DNA of 10,010 bases from Pullilachnospira_A gallistercoris (GCA_018712125.1 DVHM01000001.1:1-10010); one strand, 5' to 3'. Counted from the first letter of the stretch, positions 1-6,786 are shown. Program-made: numbers and translations. Notes: generated from the sequence alone by a model not told the origin.

Positions 1-65
1 ATTCCCTGCTGAGTAAATTGATAGAGGTAATCCACATTCAGTGGATTGCAATAATAGTTTTTCAT
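1..65 (-). CDS. 5' end of a probable GH43-like glycoside hydrolase (partial)
   Basis: Twenty-one codons of a gene that continues past the left edge. The reading begins MKNYYCNPLNVDYLYQF. Its start is supported by a purine-rich Shine-Dalgarno stretch (AAGGAAAGG) about 8 bases upstream and by an extended -10 promoter before that. An N-terminus of the form YYCNP(I/L)N-x-x-Y-x-YQF is one I associate with clostridial family 43 glycosidases (beta-xylosidase or arabinofuranosidase type), where it precedes the first blade of the propeller. That assignment comes from memory of a short motif, and no catalytic residue is visible, so the function is tentative. The gene being real is much better supported than its name. 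It has no signal peptide, which suggests a cytoplasmic enzyme acting on imported oligosaccharides if the family call holds. Confidence 0.5.
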   Translation of the reverse strand, partial: MKNYYCNPLNVDYLYQFTQQG

Positions 66-98
66 TATCTTCGCCTTTCCTTCAAATGGATTATTTTT

Positions 99-107
99 AT
101 TATATCA
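99..107 (-). promoter_or_regulatory. Extended -10 promoter for the partial left-edge gene
   Basis: On the minus strand the sequence reads TGATATAAT, a perfect TATAAT with an extended -10 TG one base upstream. No good -35 hexamer sits at 16-18 bp, which is common for extended -10 promoters. Transcription would begin near position 92, giving a leader of roughly 27 bases that contains the Shine-Dalgarno site for the gene starting at 65. The surrounding DNA is very AT-rich. Confidence 0.6.
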
Positions 108-257
108 AGACTATCAGTTGACACCATGCAAAAATGCGTTTTTTCTATCAATATTTTGCTTTTATTGGCTTATTTCTTCAAGGATTCCTTATAAGCATTT
201 TATTTTATGACAGCTTCTTCAGCCATTTAAAAACACTTGACGAAAAACTCCTAATTG
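108..257. other. AT-rich intergenic region without a recognisable gene
   Basis: This stretch separates the phosphotransferase gene stop from the promoter of the left-edge gene. It holds AT-rich sequence, a short 5-1-5 palindrome (AAGGATTCCTT, 180-190) and an 8-codon minus-strand reading frame (200-226) lying downstream of an AGGAG. I see no convincing intrinsic terminator: there is no GC stem followed by a T tract on the minus strand. I cannot tell whether the phosphotransferase transcript ends here or reads through. Confidence 0.5.
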
Positions 258-1280
258 TTATTGATTTCCTTTCTTCTCCTCATACTGATCTTTTTCTATC
301 CGATCTAAGAGCGTGCGAATACGCATTCCCATATATCCCTGCACTCTCGGTCGGAAATCCTCGTCATAGCGATATCCTTCCACATAAGTCAAAACAGCTT
401 TCTGAAGGAAGTACAAATCCAGACGCTTTCTGTCATGGGCTGTGATATTCAACGGATGACCGATCTGCGCTTCATAACCGGAAATGTAGCCGCCCGCGTC
501 ATCCAGGTTATCAAAAAGTGTCACACAGGAGGCAAAATCCATGTAAGGATCGCCGTAGAGCGCCCGCTCAAAATCAACCACACCGACAATCTTATGCTCT
601 TTTTCGGTCAGGAAGATATTTCCGAAAAGGTCGTTATCTGTCAATGCCGGAACCGTAATTTCATTCAGGAGCACGCGATTATCCTCTGTGACCTTTCCAA
701 TCTCCTCATATGGTAAGTCAAATCCGAACTCCTTCGCGTCAGAAAGGCTCTCGGAAATCAGACAGGCATAAGCCTCCCCCCAGGTCGGAAACCAGGCATC
801 CTCTCTGCGGTTGATATAACCGAAATGAGGACCTGTTACTGCGTTAATCTGCGCCGTCATTTTTCCGAGTTCAACGAGAAGTCGTTCTGTCTCCTCCTTC
901 GGAAGATCAAACTGAACGCTCTTCCAGGTAACTCCCGACAGTTTCTGCATGATGATATAGTCGCAGGGAACCAACGTCCGATCCGTACATAGAGCATAAA
1001 TCTTCGGCAGCGGGACTTCCGTATCCTGCAGCATCTGATACACCGCTATTTCTGTGCGCATGATATCCTTTTCCCCAGAAAGAACCTGAATATCCGGCGT
1101 TGTTCCCAGTTTCAGTATCACTCCGTCAGACAATGCACCTGATCCCATAATACTGTATACCCGATTGAACATGCCGTCTGTCAACTCTGAAATGTCTGAA
1201 ACAATTTCCTGCGGAAAGTGCTTCTTCAAAATCTTTTTTACATCTGTGATGGAAATATTGCTTTTTGTACTGCTAAACAT
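258..1280 (-). CDS. Aminoglycoside/choline-kinase-like phosphotransferase (APH family)
   Basis: A 340-residue protein with the protein-kinase-like APH fold, expected to move a phosphate from ATP or GTP to a small molecule. The substrate cannot be read from sequence. Visible motifs are the nucleotide-binding lysine in VILKLG (K57), a helix acid in RTEIAVYQML (E77), the catalytic-loop region LTDNDLFGNIF (D217, N221) and the metal-binding VVDFERALYGDP (D236). The catalytic loop is unusual: family members normally show HxDxxxxN, but here the His position is Asp and the spacing from Asp to Asn is one residue shorter. The start at 1280 is preferred over an in-frame ATG 17 codons upstream, because GGGAGGG lies 7 bases before it and the -10 hexamer of the likely promoter lies inside the longer version. 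It is transcribed alone. The family covers resistance enzymes, MTR kinases, homoserine kinases and many unknowns, so I do not call it antibiotic resistance. Confidence 0.85.
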   Translation of the reverse strand: MFSSTKSNISITDVKKILKKHFPQEIVSDISELTDGMFNRVYSIMGSGALSDGVILKLGTTPDIQVLSGEKDIMRTEIAVYQMLQDTEVPLPKIYALCTDRTLVPCDYIIMQKLSGVTWKSVQFDLPKEETERLLVELGKMTAQINAVTGPHFGYINRREDAWFPTWGEAYACLISESLSDAKEFGFDLPYEEIGKVTEDNRVLLNEITVPALTDNDLFGNIFLTEKEHKIVGVVDFERALYGDPYMDFASCVTLFDNLDDAGGYISGYEAQIGHPLNITAHDRKRLDLYFLQKAVLTYVEGYRYDEDFRPRVQGYMGMRIRTLLDRIEKDQYEEKKGNQ

Positions 1281-1308
1281 TCCGTTACCCTCCCTTCCAT
1301 TTATTTCG

Positions 1309-1337
1309 ATTATAATCTGTTGACATCCCACAGTCTA
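1309..1337 (-). promoter_or_regulatory. Sigma-A-type promoter of the phosphotransferase gene
   Basis: The minus strand carries TAGACT (1337-1332, four of six matches to TTGACA), a 17-bp spacer and a perfect TATAAT (1314-1309). Predicted initiation is near 1302, about 22 bases before the ATG at 1280. It lies between the terminator of the preceding gene and the phosphotransferase start, which is where an independent promoter is expected. Confidence 0.65.
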
Positions 1338-1373
1338 CCAACAAAGCTATAAAAATGTCTGAATTTAACTATT

Positions 1374-1403
1374 AAAAAAGGGGAGCGACTTACATCCGCT
1401 CCC
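1374..1403 (-). terminator. Intrinsic terminator overlapping the lipase stop codon
   Basis: On the minus strand GGGAGCG (1403-1397) pairs perfectly with CGCTCCC (1387-1381) across a 9-base loop, followed by C and six T residues (1379-1374). The upstream arm is coding sequence for the last residues of the lipase-like protein, and the TAA stop (1392-1390) is in the loop. This closes the transcription unit that begins before the SpoIID-like gene. Confidence 0.93.
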
Positions 1404-2343
1404 TCATCCACTGATACAGGTCCTCGTACACCTGCTGCCTATCCAGTTCATTCAAAATCTCATGACGGTCTCCGGGATAGAGTTTCATCGTCACATCCCG
1501 CATACCCGCGGCGGCAAATTTTTCATAAGCCGTCTTTACACCTTTTCCCAGATTTCCCACCGGATCCCGGTCTCCCGACACGAAGATAACCGGCAGATCC
1601 TTCGGCACCTTCGCGATATTTTTCGCGCTGTTGTCAAAGGACGTGGCCTCCAGCAACGCCTTGAATCCGCTGAGGGAAAACATGAAACTGCAGGCCGGGT
1701 CGTCCCGATATCCCTTCACAATCTCGATATCCTTCGTCAGCCAGCTCCGCTCCGGCTCTTTCCCGGTCACATCAAAATCCTTGTATGGCGCGCCGAACAT
1801 CAGACCGGATGCAAAGGGGCTGCGATACTCCCAGGAGTGGAACGCCGCGATCACATGGAGAATGATTTTTCCCATAAAAATCTTCAGATTGCTCTCGGAT
1901 CCGGTGCCCATGATGATGGCACCGTTGCAGTCAGCCAGATCCTGCGCCTTTACCGCGATCATTTTCCGCAGCATGTAGGAACCCATGCTGTGTCCGAGGA
2001 TAAAGTGCGGCAGCCCGGGATATTCCTCCCGGATCAGACAGTAGTTCCGATACATGTCCTCCACCATGATGTCGCTGGGATGCGTTCCCTCCATGATCCC
2101 CCAGCGGCTCTCGTCGGAAACCGACGCCCCATGGCCGATATGGTCGTGTCCGATGACCGCAAATCCCTGTCCCGCCAGATATCTGGCAAAGGGCTCATAG
2201 CGCTCTATGTATTCCTGCATGCCGTGAACCATCTGCAGCACCGCCACCGGCTCCTTCTCCGGCAGCCATTTTGCCACATGGATCTTCGACTTTCCGTCCG
2301 CGGACAAAAACTGCCCGGTCTCCCTGCGAACTGTATCTCCCAT
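1390..2343 (-). CDS. Alpha/beta hydrolase, monoacylglycerol lipase/lysophospholipase type
   Basis: A 317-residue serine hydrolase of the lysophospholipase/monoacylglycerol-lipase branch (Hydrolase_4), expected to cleave ester bonds of lipid-like substrates in the cytoplasm or at the inner membrane face. The family pattern is complete. An HGM oxyanion region lies in MVHGMQEYIERY (residues 38-49), and the nucleophile elbow is GHSMG with Ser119. The probable acid is Asp260 in SGDRDPVG, and the catalytic His294 is in GDRHEILNE. A lid-like helical insert runs from about 150 to 240. There is no signal peptide. The start is firm, because AGGAGGG sits 7 bases before the ATG. It follows the coiled-coil gene after 43 bp that contain only this ribosome binding site and no promoter I can see, so the two are probably cotranscribed. 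It is the last gene of its unit. The exact substrate is unknown. Confidence 0.9.
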   Translation of the reverse strand: MGDTVRRETGQFLSADGKSKIHVAKWLPEKEPVAVLQMVHGMQEYIERYEPFARYLAGQGFAVIGHDHIGHGASVSDESRWGIMEGTHPSDIMVEDMYRNYCLIREEYPGLPHFILGHSMGSYMLRKMIAVKAQDLADCNGAIIMGTGSESNLKIFMGKIILHVIAAFHSWEYRSPFASGLMFGAPYKDFDVTGKEPERSWLTKDIEIVKGYRDDPACSFMFSLSGFKALLEATSFDNSAKNIAKVPKDLPVIFVSGDRDPVGNLGKGVKTAYEKFAAAGMRDVTMKLYPGDRHEILNELDRQQVYEDLYQWMRERM

Positions 2344-2386
2344 CGTTTTCCCTCCTGTCCCTTTTCCGGCAAATCGCCGCTCTCCT

Positions 2387-3151
2387 CTATTCCGCCGCCA
2401 TCTCCTCGGAAAGCTGCAGCTTCATGGCATTCAGCAGATCCTCCAGCTTTCTGACGCTCTCCTGCTGCTGCATATAATTCTCCCCCACAGTCTCCATCTC
2501 CTCCAGAATCGCCCGCTGTCTGGAAGCGTCCTCCTGCACACAGGCCGCTGAACTCTCCAGCCCCTTCAGCACCTCATCCAGGCTCTTCTCCAGGGAAAAA
2601 GGAGCTTCCTGTTCCGCCACGCGCCTCTGCTGCGCCAGCTCCCTCGCCATACCGGTCAGCGTGATATTGTTCTCCTTCAAAAGCAGCACGAGCTGATGCA
2701 ATTTGTCCTTTCTCCGCTCCTCCTCGACGCCGCGGGAAGCGCGTTCTCCGGAGGTCCCGCCCGAGAGCGCCTTGACCAGACTTGTGTAATGCTTGCTGTG
2801 GTCGATCATCTCCAGAATCTTCTTCTCCAGAAAAAGGCGGCAGGCCTGCTCCTTCTCGCAGAGTTCCCGCAGCCGGGTCACCTCCCGCCGCAGATTCTCC
2901 GTCTCCTGGCGCATTCTCTCCACTCTCTGCTCCTCTTCTTCCAGCTCCTCCTCCGTATCTTTCGCATGGTTGACCACCTTGCTGAGTCCGGCGTCCATCC
3001 TGGAAGCGCTCATGCCAATCTGGTCCGTCTCCACCATGGCATCCCCTACCATAACGTCCATCTCCTGACGTCCCGCGGGGGAAAGCTGCACGCCGCTCTT
3101 TCTCTTACTGGCACGTACTGTCTTTCCCTCTCTGTCCTTCCTTCGCAACAT
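2387..3151 (-). CDS. Coiled-coil protein of unknown function
   Basis: I do not recognise this 254-residue protein. It is very hydrophilic and almost wholly helical in appearance. The N-terminus is basic (RRKDREGKTVRASKRKS, about residues 3-19). It is followed by a methionine-rich stretch (30-52) and a long, strongly acidic-then-basic coiled coil (about 60-115, with EEELEEEEQ). A glycine/serine break near 130-137 precedes two further helical segments (140-175 and 205-250). No membrane segment, signal peptide or catalytic motif is visible. The basic tail plus coiled coil would suit a structural, DNA-associated or scaffold role, but that is only inference. The ATG is preceded by GGGAGG at 11 bases, a slightly long spacing. 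It lies between recJ (61 bp) and the lipase-like gene (43 bp) on the same strand. A possible promoter overlapping the recJ stop could express it separately. Confidence 0.8.
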   Translation of the reverse strand: MLRRKDREGKTVRASKRKSGVQLSPAGRQEMDVMVGDAMVETDQIGMSASRMDAGLSKVVNHAKDTEEELEEEEQRVERMRQETENLRREVTRLRELCEKEQACRLFLEKKILEMIDHSKHYTSLVKALSGGTSGERASRGVEEERRKDKLHQLVLLLKENNITLTGMARELAQQRRVAEQEAPFSLEKSLDEVLKGLESSAACVQEDASRQRAILEEMETVGENYMQQQESVRKLEDLLNAMKLQLSEEMAAE

Positions 3152-3193
3152 GTCAGTGTGAACCTCCCATCTGTCTCTGATTCTGATGCTCTT

Positions 3194-3222
3194 ATTCTAT
3201 CGTTTTCCTCTCCTATTTGCAA
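3194..3222 (-). promoter_or_regulatory. Candidate internal promoter before the coiled-coil gene
   Basis: The minus strand has TTGCAA (3222-3217, four of six), a 17-bp spacer and TAGAAT (3199-3194, five of six). Initiation would be near 3187, giving a leader of about 36 bases to the ATG at 3151. The -35 hexamer lies in the last codons of recJ. The match is moderate, and the gap could also simply be read through from upstream. Confidence 0.4.
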
Positions 3223-4976
3223 TATCCCGTTATTACCACCTGCATCTGCTCCTGTCCCCGAAACGTATTGATCTGCGGATAGTAGGTCAGCGACAGGCGC
3301 AGACCGCCGGTGTATCCCTCCAGCGCCGCCTCCCACAGCCCGCGCCCGAACCAGGCGCACATATCCCGGGCAAAGGCCGTGCTGTCCCCGAAGTAAAGAC
3401 CGTCCATCCGGCAGCCGTTCTCCGTCTCCAGAACAAATTTCAGATACTGTTTCTGCTTTCCTATATAGAAAGCCCTCCGGATGATCACGCCCTTCTGGGC
3501 AAAGACCGGTTTCTCGTTGCCGTTGCCGAAAGGCTCCAGACGCTCCAGCTGCCGGATCAAATCCGGGCGGAGATAGGAAAGGGGCATCGGCACATCGATC
3601 ATGATCTTCTCGGTCAGATCCTCCGGCGTAAGATCCGCCAGCTCGTTGAGTCTTCTGCGAAATGCGGAAATGTTTTCCCGCTCCAGGGAAAATCCTGCCG
3701 CCATGGGATGCCCGCCGAACCGGGTCAGCAGGTCACTGCACTGGGAGAGTTTCTCGTACATCGAGTACTCGGGGATAGAACGGCCGGAACCCTTGACTCC
3801 CTCCCGGGCGTCAGTGAGAACCAGCGTCGGGCGGTAATACCGCTCGCGGATCCTCCCGGCCACAATCCCTGCCAGGCTCTCGTGGAGATCCGGCAGATAG
3901 ATGACCAGCACCGCATCCTCCTGGGCATGCTCCCTCTCGATCCATGAGACTGCCTCCTCGACACCGGTCTCGGTCATGACCTTGCGCTCCTCGTTTAACG
4001 TCTGCAGCTCCTGAGCCAGGGCAGCGGCTCTTCCCGGCTCTTTCTCCTCCAGAAGCTCGATCCCGCGCACCGCCGTATCCAGACGGCCCGAAGCGTTAAA
4101 ACAGGGTCCCAGCACAAAACCGATATGATAGGCGCTTAAGGGCTTGTCCGCCAGCTGACAACGGCCAATCAGCGTGGCCATTCCCAGATTTTTCGTCTTC
4201 TGCAGGCGCTTGAGTCCGAGAGCGACCACGCTGCGGTTCTCCCCCCTCAGTTCCATCACATCTCCCACCGTGGCGAAGGCCGCGAATTCCAGAAACTCCA
4301 TGGCCTCCTCTCTCGGAAGATCGAAGGCGGCGTAGAGTGCCAGCGCCAGCTTCCAGGCCACCATGGCTCCACAGATATTCTTCCAGGGATAGGGACAGCC
4401 GGGCTGCTTGGGATTGATGACCGCGTCCGCCTCGGGGATGCGGTACTGCTTCTCCCCATCCTTCTCATCGAAGGGAATCTCATGATGATCCGTGACGATC
4501 ACGGTCATCCCCAGCTCTCTTGCCAGCTTCACTTCCTCCGCCGCCGCGATGCCGTTGTCGCAGGTCAGAAGTACCTGCCGTCCGTCCTCCGCTGCCCGCC
4601 TGACCATGGATGCGTTCATACCGTAACCGTCCTCCACCCGGTCGGGGATGGCGTAGTCCACCTCTCCGCCACAGCGCGTCAGCGCTGTCTTCAGGATGTA
4701 GGTGGACATGATGCCGTCCACATCGTAGTCGCCAATGATGCGGATCTTCGCTCCGCTTTCGATGGCCTGGCGCAGAAGCGATACCGCCTGATCCATGCCC
4801 TTCAGCAGGCGCTCATCCCCCAGATCATCCAGACTCGGGGACAGATATCTTCGGATTTCCTTCTCATCGCGCAGATCCCGGTTTACCAGAATACGGGCCA
4901 CCACCGGGTCGATTCCGAACTCCTCTGCCAGGGCGTTAAAATCCGCCCGCTTCGCGTACACCATCCATTTTTCCAT
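3213..4976 (-). CDS. recJ: Single-stranded-DNA-specific 5'-3' exonuclease RecJ
   Basis: A 587-residue DHH/DHHA1 phosphoesterase, close to the usual RecJ length. RecJ degrades single-stranded DNA 5' to 3' in recombination (RecFOR pathway), mismatch repair and base-excision repair. Metal-binding motifs are in place: IGDYDVDG (81-88), LTCDNG (137-142), VTDHHEIP (161-168) and ATVGDV (235-240). The family block GPCFNASGRLDTA follows at 290-302, then HESLAGIVAGRIRE (365-378) and the DHHA1 signature RFGGHPMAAGFSL (419-431). The C-terminal 120 or so residues match the position of the OB-fold nucleic-acid-binding domain. The start is clear: AGGAGAGAGACG places a ribosome binding site about 7 bases before the ATG. 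It lies 80 bp after the SpoIID-like gene with no terminator or promoter between, so it is probably read from that gene's promoter. The gene looks intact. Confidence 0.97.
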   Translation of the reverse strand: MEKWMVYAKRADFNALAEEFGIDPVVARILVNRDLRDEKEIRRYLSPSLDDLGDERLLKGMDQAVSLLRQAIESGAKIRIIGDYDVDGIMSTYILKTALTRCGGEVDYAIPDRVEDGYGMNASMVRRAAEDGRQVLLTCDNGIAAAEEVKLARELGMTVIVTDHHEIPFDEKDGEKQYRIPEADAVINPKQPGCPYPWKNICGAMVAWKLALALYAAFDLPREEAMEFLEFAAFATVGDVMELRGENRSVVALGLKRLQKTKNLGMATLIGRCQLADKPLSAYHIGFVLGPCFNASGRLDTAVRGIELLEEKEPGRAAALAQELQTLNEERKVMTETGVEEAVSWIEREHAQEDAVLVIYLPDLHESLAGIVAGRIRERYYRPTLVLTDAREGVKGSGRSIPEYSMYEKLSQCSDLLTRFGGHPMAAGFSLERENISAFRRRLNELADLTPEDLTEKIMIDVPMPLSYLRPDLIRQLERLEPFGNGNEKPVFAQKGVIIRRAFYIGKQKQYLKFVLETENGCRMDGLYFGDSTAFARDMCAWFGRGLWEAALEGYTGGLRLSLTYYPQINTFRGQEQMQVVITGYCK

Positions 4977-5056
4977 CGTCTCTCTCCTGTCTTCTGGTCT
5001 TTCACTGCCGCCGCCGTCTCTCTCCGGCCGCTTTTTCTCTTTTCCTTAGCGTCTGT

Positions 5057-6319
5057 CTACACCAGCTCCGCGATGCCTGTCACACCCACAAACACCTGGG
5101 AAATCTTATACCAGGTGGGATAATCCACCACACCGGTCTGGGGCAGCCCGAAGACGCCCTGAAAATCCCTTACCGCCTCGGCGGTCCTGGGCCCGTATAT
5201 GCCGTCCACCTGCACTTTTGGCAGCGCCGGATAATCCCCGGCGATGGCGTTTAACTGCTCCTGGAGCTGGGTTACCTTGGTCCCCCGGGAGCCCTGGGTC
5301 AGATTGCTGCCGGGCCACGAGGAGGGAATACCGGTAATCTGCTGGGCCGTGTTGATGAACATGTTGTTTCCGTAAAAATAGCGGAGAATCTCTATGGCGC
5401 TGTACCCCTGATCCCCCAGTTCCTTGGATCCCCACTGGGTCATCCAGTTGGGACAGCTGACCATCCGCCCGTCACAGTACTGGGTCAGAATCGGCTGCCG
5501 CACATTCGGCCGGGACAGATAGTTCGGCAGCATCTCATCCACGATCTGGGAAATATTCTGAAAGATCGTGCGCCCGTAGGACCATTTCTGATCATAGGCC
5601 GTGGAGGAAGTGATCGTAAAGTCATATCCGCGATTTCTGTACCACTCCGTGTAAACCCGGTTCAGGGTAAAGGACATGATCGCCAGTACATTGGCCCGGA
5701 TCGTGGCGTCGGGCCAGGTGGCGTAAATTTCACTGGACGCCACGTTCTTGATATAGTCCGGGTAGAGGACATAGTAATCCCTGGCTGTGGAATCCGAGGG
5801 CGCTCCGTCATGTACAATAATGTACTCCGGGATGACCACCCGGCTTAAGACAATCTCCCCGCTCTCGTCCATGGGCTTGACCTCGGACTCCGGGATCTTC
5901 GGCGGAAAATCCCCGGAGAGGGTATTCTCGGGAATGACAATCACGCTCTCCGAGGGCAGCGTCTCGGACACGGGAACCATAGCCACCTTCTGGATGGACA
6001 CCTCCCCCGGCATGACCTCCACGCCCTCCATGGTAATGGTCCGGTATCCGGCAGCTTCCACCCGCACATTGTACTCATTGTAGGGCGGATTGTCCCCCGG
6101 CTCCGTACTGTTTTGAAGCGGCGGTGCCGGAAGGGTTATGCCCGGGGAAAATCCCCCTTCTCCCGTCCGGGTGGTAAAGATCACGTTCTCGGGATCGCCC
6201 CGGTAGGTAATCGTAATGTTCGCCCCCCGGACCGGCTGATCGTCGCCGGTGCGAAACACCTGCACCAAAAGCTGCCCTGTATCGGAAGCCATCGCTCTCA
6301 GGTCCATTCTTCTTCGCAT
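5057..6319 (-). CDS. SpoIID/LytB-like protein with C-terminal peptidoglycan-binding domain
   Basis: A 420-residue, three-part protein. Residues 16-116 resemble a carboxypeptidase-regulatory/CnaB-like beta domain (LLVQVFRTGDDQPVRGA, then YNVRVEAAGYRTITMEGV). Residues 160-335 resemble the SpoIID/LytB region of clostridial cell-wall proteins (TITSSTAYDQKW, ILTQYCDG, WMTQWGSKELGDQGYSAIEILRYFYG). Residues 343-408 are a peptidoglycan-binding type 1 repeat (GTKVTQLQEQLN, VDGIYGPRTAEAVRDFQ, TGVVDYPTWYKI). The domains point to spore or vegetative cell-wall binding and perhaps glycan cleavage, though I see no certain catalytic residue. The start at 6319 is chosen because GAGGA lies 6 bases upstream and the promoter and hairpin just before it would be translated if the reading frame were extended to 6478. 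No signal peptide or membrane segment is present with either start, which is odd for a wall protein. A mother-cell role, as for some coat or cortex proteins, is possible. Confidence 0.82.
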   Translation of the reverse strand: MRRRMDLRAMASDTGQLLVQVFRTGDDQPVRGANITITYRGDPENVIFTTRTGEGGFSPGITLPAPPLQNSTEPGDNPPYNEYNVRVEAAGYRTITMEGVEVMPGEVSIQKVAMVPVSETLPSESVIVIPENTLSGDFPPKIPESEVKPMDESGEIVLSRVVIPEYIIVHDGAPSDSTARDYYVLYPDYIKNVASSEIYATWPDATIRANVLAIMSFTLNRVYTEWYRNRGYDFTITSSTAYDQKWSYGRTIFQNISQIVDEMLPNYLSRPNVRQPILTQYCDGRMVSCPNWMTQWGSKELGDQGYSAIEILRYFYGNNMFINTAQQITGIPSSWPGSNLTQGSRGTKVTQLQEQLNAIAGDYPALPKVQVDGIYGPRTAEAVRDFQGVFGLPQTGVVDYPTWYKISQVFVGVTGIAELV

Positions 6320-6347
6320 ATTGTCCTCGCAAATTTTTCTTCCGTTT

Positions 6348-6376
6348 ACTATATGCGCCTGCCCTTCAAATGTGAA
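6348..6376 (-). promoter_or_regulatory. Sigma-A-type promoter of the SpoIID-like/recJ unit
   Basis: The minus strand carries TTCACA (6376-6371, five of six), an exact 17-bp spacer and TATAGT (6353-6348, five of six). Initiation is predicted near 6341, with a leader of about 20 bases holding the GAGGA ribosome binding site for the start at 6319. It lies directly after a long hairpin that would stop incoming transcripts. Confidence 0.7.
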
Positions 6377-6377
6377 A

Positions 6378-6416
6378 GGAAACCATACTTTACCTTGCTG
6401 ATAAAATATGGTTTCC
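6378..6416 (-). terminator. Long hairpin after hpt, probable terminator
   Basis: Two 17-base arms (6416-6400 and 6394-6378) pair across a 5-base loop (AGCAA on the minus strand). Ten perfect outer pairs (GGAAACCATA with TATGGTTTCC) are followed by an inner AT-rich stem with two G-T wobbles. It begins four bases after the Hpt stop codon. The following T tract is short (TTTC), so termination may be incomplete. The stem ends one base before the -35 hexamer of the next promoter. Confidence 0.65.
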
Positions 6417-6420
6417 CTCT

Positions 6421-6786
6421 TCAGATCCGCCGGATCAGCCCGCAGCAGCGATCCATCTCCTGTCTCAGCCGCCGGCATTCCTCCCGGATCTTTCTCTCAT
6501 CGTAAGGCGGACGCCGGAGTTCCTCCGTCAGGCCGGCCGCTGTCTCCAGAAGGGGCCCGAGTTCCAGCGTCGCCGCAAGCCCCTTTATGGTGTGGGCACA
6601 GCGAAAGGCTTCCCCGTAATCCTCTGCCCTCACTGCCCGCTCCAGCCTGTCCGCGTTGTCGTCCTCCGGCAGCATCCGCAGAAATCTCCGGTAGCGCTCC
6701 AGACTCCCGAATCGTCTCTTGACCGCCTCCTCGTCCGCTCCAAGGCCCTCCGGCAGATTTATCTTATGTACGCTCTCACACCTCAC
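6421..6786 (-). CDS. Stand-alone Hpt (histidine phosphotransfer) domain protein
   Basis: A 121-residue helical protein consisting of little more than one Hpt domain. The signature FRCAHTIKGLAATLEL places the phospho-accepting His65 in the conserved HxxKG context, and the flanking helices (about 25-60 and 75-118) suit the four-helix bundle. Hpt proteins relay phosphate between response-regulator receiver domains in multistep phosphorelays. No kinase or receiver domain is fused or adjacent. The start is a GTG whose last bases form the pta stop (GTGA), and no strong ribosome binding site precedes it, which implies translational coupling to pta. The N-terminal 20 residues (MRCESVHKINLPEGLGADEE) fit other clostridial Hpt proteins. 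The partner proteins must be elsewhere. Family assignment is solid and the pathway is unknown. Confidence 0.88.
   Translation of the reverse strand: MRCESVHKINLPEGLGADEEAVKRRFGSLERYRRFLRMLPEDDNADRLERAVRAEDYGEAFRCAHTIKGLAATLELGPLLETAAGLTEELRRPPYDERKIREECRRLRQEMDRCCGLIRRI

Noticed and set aside
180..190. Short palindrome AAGGATTCCTT
   Set aside because: A 5-bp stem with a one-base centre in AT-rich DNA is expected by chance, and no T tract or promoter is next to it.
200..226. Minus-strand 8-codon frame after an AGGAG, MAEEAVIK
   Set aside because: It could be a relic of a lost gene, but it is too short and the spacing of about 16 bases from the AGGAG is too long to support translation.
134..445. 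Plus-strand frame with a hydrophobic, membrane-like N-terminus
   Set aside because: It has no ribosome binding site, overlaps the end of the phosphotransferase gene, and its hydrophobicity follows from T-rich intergenic DNA.
1462..2454. Plus-strand open frame of 330 codons
   Set aside because: It is the complement of the lipase-like gene, which has a full catalytic motif set and a strong ribosome binding site; the shadow frame resembles no protein family.
4977..5025. 11-bp direct repeat GGAGAGAGACG twice before recJ (minus strand)
   Set aside because: One copy is the recJ ribosome binding site region; the other lies 38 bp upstream in a purine-rich spacer. Such DNA makes short repeats likely, and no second start codon follows the upstream copy.
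6320..6478. N-terminal extension of 53 residues on the SpoIID-like protein
   Set aside because: The extension would cross the Hpt 3' end, the hairpin and the promoter, and has no ribosome binding site; the start at 6319 does.
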